From positions 1 through 34,345 of IMG/VR virus record IMGVR_UViG_3300042465_004173: a stretch of 34,345 nt of DNA, one strand, 5' to 3'. Every line of letters begins with the position of its first letter. Position 1 is the stretch's first letter. Below the pieces are notes generated by a model. It did not search any database. It was not told the origin of the DNA and saw only the letters and a list, made by a program, of their open reading frames with translations. Positions 28,586 through 34,345 of this stretch are shown in pieces. This DNA is from a virus. Both the position numbers and the translations under genes were made by a program.

Positions 28586-29116
28586 TTTGCTCCTTGAATC
28601 GGCCTCAGCATCTAAGGCATCAATTTTGCGCTGCGCCCAATTTTGCGCTCTGTCGCTGAAGTTGGAATCTCCACCCCAAAGTAACCAGGCAACTAAACCT
28701 GCGCCTGGGTATTGGGCATTGGATGGATCATTGTTTTTTGGTGCTTGTCCATCAACTTGATGGCGTGCAAACCAAGGTGCCATCTTGCGCACCTTGTTTT
28801 CTGAAATTCGACCTGCTGCCATTTCGCGAGCTTCTCGCTTGGTGGCATCGGTGAGACCATCTCCCCCAAAACCTTCTTGTAGGTATTTCAACCCACGCTC
28901 TGCATTAGCGCGAATGAAGGAAGGAACCGATAAATCAACTGCACGAACTTCGCCTAGTGGCTCTATCTCTTCGGCAATGGAAACTGCAACCATTTGAGCG
29001 ATTGCATCATCCTTTGTATCGTGACAACCGATAGTGGTGAAAGAGCCGTCTGACTCTTCCTTCACTGTTGCCCAACCTGAGCAATCTGATTGGTTATCAC
29101 TAATTCCGTATGGCAT
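27587..29116 (-). CDS. Prohead protease with extra N- and C-terminal domains
   Basis: A 509-residue fusion. Residues 1-50 are a small Cys-containing domain (SDCSGWATVKE, GCHDTKDDA); 55-170 a helical region (GLKYLQEGFGGDGL, WFARHQVDG, GAGLVAWLLWGGD). Residues 180-345 are an HK97-type S78 protease (H245 in LINHEG, S295 in MSFAF). The C terminus (about 400-509) has an acidic run and a beta domain (GDFVEWDSSGGTARGRI, LVGHKAST) resembling DUF2945/XkdF-type modules. The protease part has a second start at M178 (28585) with AAGGAG four bases upstream, so a shorter form is likely. Confidence 0.85.
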   Translation of the reverse strand: MPYGISDNQSDCSGWATVKEESDGSFTTIGCHDTKDDAIAQMVAVSIAEEIEPLGEVRAVDLSVPSFIRANAERGLKYLQEGFGGDGLTDATKREAREMAAGRISENKVRKMAPWFARHQVDGQAPKNNDPSNAQYPGAGLVAWLLWGGDSNFSDRAQNWAQRKIDALDAEADSRSKMSKKIERRTYTVQDVEARQADDGTMRLSGYAAVFNDNSVPLPFVERIAPGAFRKTLSETPDVRLLINHEGLPLARTKNGTLTLSEDERGLYMDAVIADTQEGRDLYTLVQRGDLDQMSFAFRVIRQKWNEGRTERLLTELSLADGDVSVVTYPAYPTTSVEAREELRKAIMAVKEGREVTGESLAVLQTVFSDLKEGHEYVMRAVEMMALLMGEGEYEEEEEESTRAVDVVGDFVEWDSSGGTARGRIEHVMREGVLGIPGTDFSITAEEDDPAILIRIYQEVRDGWEATETLVGHKASTLRAIEPLNEPSPEEAARKISLRLAKAIINNTK

Positions 29117-29124
29117 TTGATCCC

Positions 29125-29730
29125 TTAAAGCATCGCTAGGATTTCAGCATCATCTTCGACAATGGAGAAATCAATCTGAGATAGTGCGCTTGCATAGGCT
29201 CTACCTAGTAGGGCATCTGCAAATCCGTAATGAACCTTTGGTAATAGGGGTTCAATGACCGGAATTTCTATTGTTTGCAGATTCGGTTGAACGAACTGCA
29301 TCAAAGGGTTTCCGAACGATCCACCCTCTGTTTTTGAGACTGTGACAATCTGCGCTGACAATCCACCAAGGTTCGCCGTAGCGGTAGCGGTGATGTTATC
29401 TGCTGCCGTTGCGTTAGCCGTTAAGCCACCCAAGGAAACCTCACCTGTGGCGATTACAGACACTATGGCGGTTGCGTTAGAGTAACTACCCCCAAGAGGT
29501 GCGCTCGCGCCCGCAGGGTTGGTCACAAGGCTTGTGGCGGTGCCTGTGACACCATTTAGAGGTGCGCTGGCAGAGACTTCTTGAATCGTGATGCTTGAGG
29601 CGCTACTTGTGAGAGCGCCAAGGATTGAAGTTCCTACGCCATCGGATGTAAAGGCAAAGCCTGAACCATCGAGTCCGTAGCCATCACTATCTAAAGGTGA
29701 GACATCCAGCGTGAAGCGCAGGAAACTCAT
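29125..29730 (-). CDS. Repetitive beta structural protein
   Basis: A 201-residue protein with about four repeats of a 22-24-residue unit around LGGLTANAT (APLNGVTGTAT, APLGGSYSNAT, VSLGGLTANAT, ANLGGLSAQ). The C terminus (GFADALLGRAYASALSQ) is helical. Repeats of this kind often make fibres or decoration. Lies between the portal-linked gene and the prohead protease. Function not known; virion location is an inference from position. Confidence 0.55.
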   Translation of the reverse strand: MSFLRFTLDVSPLDSDGYGLDGSGFAFTSDGVGTSILGALTSSASSITIQEVSASAPLNGVTGTATSLVTNPAGASAPLGGSYSNATAIVSVIATGEVSLGGLTANATAADNITATATANLGGLSAQIVTVSKTEGGSFGNPLMQFVQPNLQTIEIPVIEPLLPKVHYGFADALLGRAYASALSQIDFSIVEDDAEILAML

Positions 29731-29736
29731 TTGAGA

Positions 29737-30120
29737 TTAGCTCGCTACAGTGAGGCTTACAGTGAGCGATCCGCTTGGAATCGTATAGGTATCACCTGCG
29801 GTGTAAGGGTTGCCTGTGATTGTTCCTGAAAATAGGAAGTTTCCAGTAGTCAAAGAATCCCAAGCGGTGAAGAAAGTCGCATCTTGAGAACCTGCAATGT
29901 TTGTCCAAGTAATCGCTGCATCGCTAGCGAGTGATCCGCTAGAGGCTGCTGAGAATGAAACGGACTTGCGAGTTGTCTCTGTCGCAGGATTGGCAGTGCC
30001 ATTCGCGCCAGGGTCTGCAACGTGTAGTTTTACATACGCGGTGCTGACTGAGAACGCGGTGGCATTGCCTACTGAATCAAGAAATGCGTTTGCAAGATAT
30101 GTGCTGAGACCTGTTGCCAT
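29737..30120 (-). CDS. Head-region structural protein
   Basis: A 127-residue protein with the pattern LSTYLANAFLDSVGNATAF and VKLHVADPGANGT, recognisable in many phages as a small structural protein of unknown role, often with a Gly/Ser-rich beta body. It starts in the portal stop/start overlap at 30120. Possibly a decoration protein; nothing further is clear. Confidence 0.6.
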   Translation of the reverse strand: MATGLSTYLANAFLDSVGNATAFSVSTAYVKLHVADPGANGTANPATETTRKSVSFSAASSGSLASDAAITWTNIAGSQDATFFTAWDSLTTGNFLFSGTITGNPYTAGDTYTIPSGSLTVSLTVAS

Positions 30121-31736
30121 TATTCGTCATCCTCAACTATCTGCTCGATGATTTCGCTTATGCGGTTATCTTCATCGCGAACTACCTTGCGAACAATGCG
30201 CTTGCGCTGTTCAACATTTTGAATATTGATTACGGCAGGTTCAACTGTGACATTAGGTGCTTCCACGTTGATTTCAGGCGCTTCTACATTCACGCGAGTT
30301 TCAGGAACATTCACGATTGTGTCGGGAACGTTCACATCAACGAATGAGCGAGAGTTCACTTCATAGGCTGCCTGTGGGTTGCCTGGGTCAATCGTAGAGA
30401 TTTGCTGCAACTGAGTTGAAGGCACGCCTGTGTGCTTGATTGCTTCCATACCGATTACTGAAAGAACCTCGGCAGGGTCGAATCCGACCTGAATCAACTT
30501 GGCGATGATTTCAGTGCGTAGGTTTAGGCCCACATCCTTAGCATCCTTGGCATCAATATTCTGAAGAGGCACTCGGTACTGATCCCCATCTTCAATCGGG
30601 GTCATATCTTCCATCGCTCGAACATCGTTGAGGCTCATAAAGCCTTCACGCAATCCCTTGGTGTAGGCATCAAAGCGTTCGATTGTGGTGCCACGAAGTA
30701 GGGCATCAAGATTGAAGCGGATGAAGGCATCCTGCTCAGGTAGCAAAGTTGAGAGTGCTTGCTCGATACGCTCCAAGAGTGGGCGAAGTGAGTGCTGCAC
30801 GAATGAAAGATTTTGAGCTTCAACGCTTGCAAAGCTCATCGCACCGGCTACTGGGTGTCCAAGTAGTGAGATTGGCACGTTGAAGATTCGAGCGATTTCT
30901 TCCACGCCAAATTTACGAGCTTCAAGCAGTTGAGCATCTGAAGCGTTGATTGCAAGAGGCTTGAAAGAACCGCCACCTGTAAGGATGCCGATTTTGCCAG
31001 CCTTGTATGGGCCTGAGTGAGCGATGTTCCAGTTGATTGCTAAATCTTCAACCTGCTCTTGATCCATTTCGCCAGGCACTTCGATAACACCGCCTGGGTT
31101 AGCAGCGTTTCCAAAGTAGGAAGCAGCGTAGGTATCGGCAGCGAGAGCGCCACCAACAACCATACGGCAAGCCTCGATTGGGGATCGCCCACGAATCTCA
31201 CCTGGTAGCAAGAAGGCAGGGATGTGCAAGATGTCGCGGGTGGTCAAATACATAACATCGCCTGTGCGGGATTCTTTGTATTCGTAATAAATTGGCTCAC
31301 CTGGTCGGCGAATGATTCTCACCTTGTCGGGATGTAGCACATAAACTTCAATCACATCGCCCATATCGTCACGGACTGTGAGAATGAAAGCATCTCCGCG
31401 CAAATCCATTGAGGTAATCATCTGCTCAAAGAATTCAAGGCGAGTCTGCTCAGGGTTTGGCTTAATCAACCAAGCCGGAGTTTCGCCATAGGCAGCAGCG
31501 TAGGAAAGGCGCACTCGACCTCGGCGCACATAGGCACCAACCGGCAAAGATGAGATAGTTCCTGAACGAAGGCGAACGCAAGCAAAGACTGTGGAGATAC
31601 GCATTGCAGTATCGGCATCAACATAAACACCTGAAACATCTGTAATTGGCGGTCTGCCAGGGATTAGTGGCCCAACCCAGGCATCGCCTTGCGCACGCTT
31701 TTCGCCTGAATTCCTCAAACGCTTAGATAAACTCAT
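30120..31736 (-). CDS. Portal protein (HK97-like)
   Basis: A 538-residue portal of the HK97 type: N-terminal segment RISTVFACVRLRSGTISSLPVG, then VYVLHPDKVRIIRRPGEPIYYEYK and LHIPAFLLPGEIRGRSPIEACR, and EEIARIFNVPISLLGHP. The C-terminal 70 residues carry a run of short beta repeats (VNVPDTIVNVPETRVNVEAP) followed by a charged tail, an unusual extension. It starts in a TAATG overlap with the small membrane protein. Confidence 0.92.
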   Translation of the reverse strand: MSLSKRLRNSGEKRAQGDAWVGPLIPGRPPITDVSGVYVDADTAMRISTVFACVRLRSGTISSLPVGAYVRRGRVRLSYAAAYGETPAWLIKPNPEQTRLEFFEQMITSMDLRGDAFILTVRDDMGDVIEVYVLHPDKVRIIRRPGEPIYYEYKESRTGDVMYLTTRDILHIPAFLLPGEIRGRSPIEACRMVVGGALAADTYAASYFGNAANPGGVIEVPGEMDQEQVEDLAINWNIAHSGPYKAGKIGILTGGGSFKPLAINASDAQLLEARKFGVEEIARIFNVPISLLGHPVAGAMSFASVEAQNLSFVQHSLRPLLERIEQALSTLLPEQDAFIRFNLDALLRGTTIERFDAYTKGLREGFMSLNDVRAMEDMTPIEDGDQYRVPLQNIDAKDAKDVGLNLRTEIIAKLIQVGFDPAEVLSVIGMEAIKHTGVPSTQLQQISTIDPGNPQAAYEVNSRSFVDVNVPDTIVNVPETRVNVEAPEINVEAPNVTVEPAVINIQNVEQRKRIVRKVVRDEDNRISEIIEQIVEDDE

Positions 31737-31888
31737 TATTCAGCCTTCTCTGTAATCCAAATGAGGAACGAACCAAGAACTATGCAAGCAATCGGAAGTG
31801 AGAACTGCATAATTCCATAGGTGACAAGCACTGCGCCTGTAACTTCGGTGAGGATTGAAACATCAATCTTTGGCAGTTTGAATTTCAT
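31736..31888 (-). CDS. Small two-helix membrane protein upstream of the portal
   Basis: A 50-residue ORF, missed by size cut-offs: MKFKLPKIDVS, then hydrophobic segments (ILTEVTGAVLVTYGIMQF and LPIACIVLGSFLIWIT) and a short charged end. TTAAGGAGACGAG precedes the ATG, an excellent site, and the stop overlaps the portal ATG. Such proteins occur between terminase and portal in some actinophages; function unknown. Confidence 0.65.
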   Translation of the reverse strand: MKFKLPKIDVSILTEVTGAVLVTYGIMQFSLPIACIVLGSFLIWITEKAE

Positions 31889-31897
31889 CTCGTCTCC

Positions 31898-33424
31898 TTA
31901 AATATCTATTGAAAAGAATCTAGTCACCGGCGCTTTAGGCTCAGGTGGTCGGGTGGCTCGGTCATAACCGAAGATTGAAGCAACGGCAGCATCTACCTTA
32001 CGCTTGCTTGATGCCTTCGCGACCATAACGCCACGCGATGATTGTTTGGTAACGCAGTTGGCGATGTGTCGCGCTAAGCGCTCATCTCCATCGTGCGTGA
32101 ATGATTGATTGACTACTGCTTCGTAGAATTGTTGCGTAGCAGGAACCATTCTCTCCGCAGAGTTCGGATAGCTGACAACAGGTAGCCCTGCCTCATCAAG
32201 CACCATAAAGGTTCTCTGCCATCGTGCGGGATCAAAGACAACCTCTTTCACGCTAAAGCGGGAATCGCGATAGGCGTTGATAATGGTCTGCTCAACCTCT
32301 GCGATAGGAACGTGCCAATCTTGCACATCTTCAGGTCTTTCCCAAAGCCCAACCACTTGAAGGTGTGGCTTCTCTTCTCCTAGGAACCACGCCACCAAAG
32401 CGGTTGAGTCATTGGAAAATGCCCCGTCAAAAGCAAGGATGCAATCCTCACCATCAATCGGCGCTCGGTTTTTAAGTTCGAGCGCATCCCACGCACCACT
32501 TGGTAGCCAAGCAGTTGCGGTGGAAGTCCAAATGTTGAGGCGCTTCGTTTTGAATTCAGCCTCAGGGGTTAGCGCGAAAGAAGAGCGCATATCTGCAAGA
32601 GAAGTTAAATCATCAAATCCTGGGTTGGCGATTTCCCAAACTTTTTCATCGGTGTAATCGTCTTTGTCATCGCCACCCCACCAAGCGAAGAAGAAGTTTG
32701 GATCAGCAATCTCACCCTTGGCGATTTGGATGCTTCGATTGAACATCGAGTAGCAGAGCGAATCCTTGCCGGTTGAATCTGTAGTGACTCCGGCGGTGGT
32801 GATTGCCACCAACATCGGCTCTTTTCTAGCACCCATCGAAAGCGACATAACATCATAAAGTTCGCGATTCGGTTGGGCGTGTAATTCGTCAAAGGCGATA
32901 AAGGTTGAGTTCAAGCCTTCTTTGGTAAATGACTCAGAGGAAAGCGCTCGATAGACCGAACCGGTCTTAGGGTTATGAATCACATCGCGGTAAGGCTTGA
33001 GGATTTCTGAAAGTTCAGGCTCTAGCTCGATGCAACGCTTTACAGTGTTGAAAATAATCTTGGCTTGATCCTTATCGGCAGCGCAGGAAAATATCTGCCC
33101 ACCTTGAGGCCCAAGAACTAACTGCTCAAGCACCAACGCTGAAAGCCAAGCAGACTTGCCGGACTTGCGGGGCATCCCGATAAGTGCGCGGCGGTGGCGC
33201 AGGGAACCATCGGCTGCCTCTGCGAAGAGGTGGCGCGTGAGTTCCTTTTGCCAGGGGCGAAGCACAAGCGGATCGCCAGCGTTACCGGCAATTCCATCTT
33301 CGGTGATTCTACAAAGAGCTTCAGCAAAATCAATGACTTCATCACCGCGACTGCGCTTTAGGTCGGCAGGTAGAACGGGTGATAGATGCTTTGGTGGCCA
33401 AGCCTTAATTTTCTTTGTAGCCAC
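31898..33424 (-). CDS. Terminase large subunit
   Basis: A 508-residue DNA packaging motor. The ATPase has a Walker A-like RKSGKSAW (86-93) and Walker B TFIAFDE (174-180), followed by the C motif region. The nuclease half begins DCILAFDGAFSNDS, with its catalytic Asp, and later VVFDPARW. GTG start with GGGGGG four bases upstream. It follows TerS with a 12-base gap. Phages with this type of motor package from cos sites with an HNH partner, as seen here. Confidence 0.92.
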   Translation of the reverse strand: MATKKIKAWPPKHLSPVLPADLKRSRGDEVIDFAEALCRITEDGIAGNAGDPLVLRPWQKELTRHLFAEAADGSLRHRRALIGMPRKSGKSAWLSALVLEQLVLGPQGGQIFSCAADKDQAKIIFNTVKRCIELEPELSEILKPYRDVIHNPKTGSVYRALSSESFTKEGLNSTFIAFDELHAQPNRELYDVMSLSMGARKEPMLVAITTAGVTTDSTGKDSLCYSMFNRSIQIAKGEIADPNFFFAWWGGDDKDDYTDEKVWEIANPGFDDLTSLADMRSSFALTPEAEFKTKRLNIWTSTATAWLPSGAWDALELKNRAPIDGEDCILAFDGAFSNDSTALVAWFLGEEKPHLQVVGLWERPEDVQDWHVPIAEVEQTIINAYRDSRFSVKEVVFDPARWQRTFMVLDEAGLPVVSYPNSAERMVPATQQFYEAVVNQSFTHDGDERLARHIANCVTKQSSRGVMVAKASSKRKVDAAVASIFGYDRATRPPEPKAPVTRFFSIDI

Positions 33425-33436
33425 ATAACCCCCCGG

Positions 33437-33892
33437 TTATTTTTTGTTTCTTGCCTCTCGCTTTGCAACGAGCTTATCAAGAGCTGAAACTGCCTTAATC
33501 TCGGCCACGCCCAACTTGCTTCTTGAAGTAGGGTCAAAGCCAAGCGATGAAAGTGCATCTGTAAATGCTTTGTTCACTGCAACATAGGCACGGGCATCTG
33601 CCGCTTCGTGCGTTGCAAAATACTTTTGTCGGGCGTACTCGCTTGCATCGGCAAGGCGAGCAGCGTTCTCAATCGCTTCTCGATCCGATTGCGGTGAGAG
33701 CCATTGGATAGCCGCATCCCACGCACGCTCCCAAAGCCTGAGTCCGGCTTTGCCTAAGTCGGCAGGGGGTTCAGGCGTTGATAGCGCAGGTGCGAGCGAG
33801 TGAACCATTGCAAGTTCAGGAAGTTTGCGTTGCCCAGGGTTTCCTAGTGCGCGTTTTAATTCTGTTGGCTTTGGTGGTCTGCCAGCCGTCAT
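33437..33892 (-). CDS. Terminase small subunit (P27-like)
   Basis: A 151-residue protein with the P27 family start GRPPKPTELKRALGNPGQRKLPE, then AGLRLWERAWDAAIQWLSPQSD and a basic C-terminal helix. It recognises the packaging site with TerL. Overlaps the nuclease-like ORF by four bases. Family assignment is clear. Confidence 0.9.
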   Translation of the reverse strand: MTAGRPPKPTELKRALGNPGQRKLPELAMVHSLAPALSTPEPPADLGKAGLRLWERAWDAAIQWLSPQSDREAIENAARLADASEYARQKYFATHEAADARAYVAVNKAFTDALSSLGFDPTSRSKLGVAEIKAVSALDKLVAKREARNKK

Positions 33893-34305
33893 TGTTTTTC
33901 CAATCGCTCAAAATCCATCGCCCCCGATAGATGAACCGAATCAGCAACTGATAGAAACCCAACCACCTTTTCTATCTTCTCGGTGTTTGCAAAGTCTGTT
34001 GTTGCTGGCATTAGCTCGGTCTGCCAAGTTGGTTTGACCTTGCTTAAATTAAAACCAAAGATTCCCTGCGGTGTTGAGTTGATGTAGCAGGGAGAAAACT
34101 GAAGTTGCTTTGAACGGACGATGAGAGCATCAAATTTGTTTTTCTCAATTAAGAGTGTGTCGTAATGGGATCGTCTGCATTTAAGTTCAACGTGCAACCT
34201 AGCCGATTGCGATGTGCAATCGAAGCGCTCAAAAGGATCGGCAGACTTTTCCAAGTCCGGCAAAAAATTCAAGCGCAAAAATTCAAATAAGCGTAATTCG
34301 GACAT
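33889..34305 (-). CDS. PD-(D/E)XK-like nuclease candidate
   Basis: A 138-residue protein. FDCTSQSARLHVELKCRR resembles the (D)...E-x-K strand pair of PD-(D/E)XK nucleases, followed by helix and strand (LLIEKNKFDALIVRS). Similar small proteins of this kind are seen next to terminases in aquatic phages. The later half has no recognised motif. ATG start, weak ribosome site. If the ends join, it is downstream of the HNH gene. Nuclease activity is only a possibility. Confidence 0.5.
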   Translation of the reverse strand: MSELRLFEFLRLNFLPDLEKSADPFERFDCTSQSARLHVELKCRRSHYDTLLIEKNKFDALIVRSKQLQFSPCYINSTPQGIFGFNLSKVKPTWQTELMPATTDFANTEKIEKVVGFLSVADSVHLSGAMDFERLEKQ

Positions 34306-34323
34306 TTAACCCAAATCCATAAT

Positions 34324-34341
34324 TTCGCAGGAATGTGCGAA
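34324..34341. repeat. Inverted repeat at the right end
   Basis: TTCGCA and TGCGAA (6 bp) flank GGAATG, four bases from the right end of the window. With the palindrome at 32-53 and the hairpin at 82-102 it makes three inverted repeats in about 133 joined bases. Confidence 0.45.
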
Positions 34342-34345
34342 GTCA

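Noticed and set aside
1-34345. CRISPR array, integrase, excisionase or prophage repressor
   Set aside because: No regular spacer-repeat pattern and no recombinase or CI-like protein was found in any frame.

Overview
The window looks like a nearly complete, or complete, genome of a tailed siphovirus-type phage of an actinobacterium, probably a lytic phage of a freshwater or marine low-to-mid-GC lineage. The host call rests on a WhiB-family regulator, an SSB-like protein and a P27-type terminase arrangement typical of actinophages, moderate GC, and G-rich ribosome sites (AGGGGGA) before many starts. No integrase, excisionase or CI-like repressor was found, so nothing supports lysogeny. Host and habitat are inferences; genome completeness is unproven, but the gene order reads sensibly if the two ends are joined.

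Layout. (1) Left arm, minus strand, read from 10917 down to 1174: an HslV/proteasome-beta-like Ntn hydrolase, a small membrane protein, a PD-(D/E)XK resolvase-like nuclease, WhiB with an HTH tail, a secreted lysozyme-like protein with an apparent ATT start, a RecB/Cas4-like exonuclease with its usual partner, an SSB-like protein, a compact tRNA-like cloverleaf, an FmdB-type zinc ribbon, a two-gene cytosine methyltransferase, an adenine-type methyltransferase, a primase-polymerase/RepA-type helicase, a dense block of GTGCCG repeats that could be the origin, and a zinc-finger/HTH protein. (2) A plus-strand cluster of eight tiny genes (11111-12717), including a ribbon-helix-helix protein and two membrane proteins, starts from a repeat-rich divergent control region (10918-11110) and ends at a bidirectional terminator (12725-12762).

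(3) Late genes, minus strand. They begin at 1069 (two small ORFs, endonuclease VII-like, HNH), would cross the end of the window to 34305, and continue with a nuclease-like ORF, TerS, TerL, a small membrane protein, portal, two small structural proteins, a three-part prohead protease, HK97-fold capsid, a glycosyltransferase, head-tail connectors, two tandem major tail proteins, a -1 frameshifted tail chaperone, tape measure, tail hub, tail fibre, three related tail-tip proteins, spanin- and holin-like membrane proteins, a CHAP endolysin, a DUF6378 protein, a second glycosyltransferase and an NAD-dependent sugar epimerase.

A good candidate late promoter (1146-1175) sits at the 3' end of the zinc-finger/HTH gene, with a strong terminator about 30 bases downstream of the predicted start. 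This resembles the lambda Q-pR'-tR' arrangement and suggests late genes are controlled by antitermination. The other items most worth following are the HslV-like protease, the tRNA-like element joined to an 11-bp hairpin, the split methyltransferase with a small Cys-containing ORF between its halves, and the palindromic regulatory region between the divergent operons.
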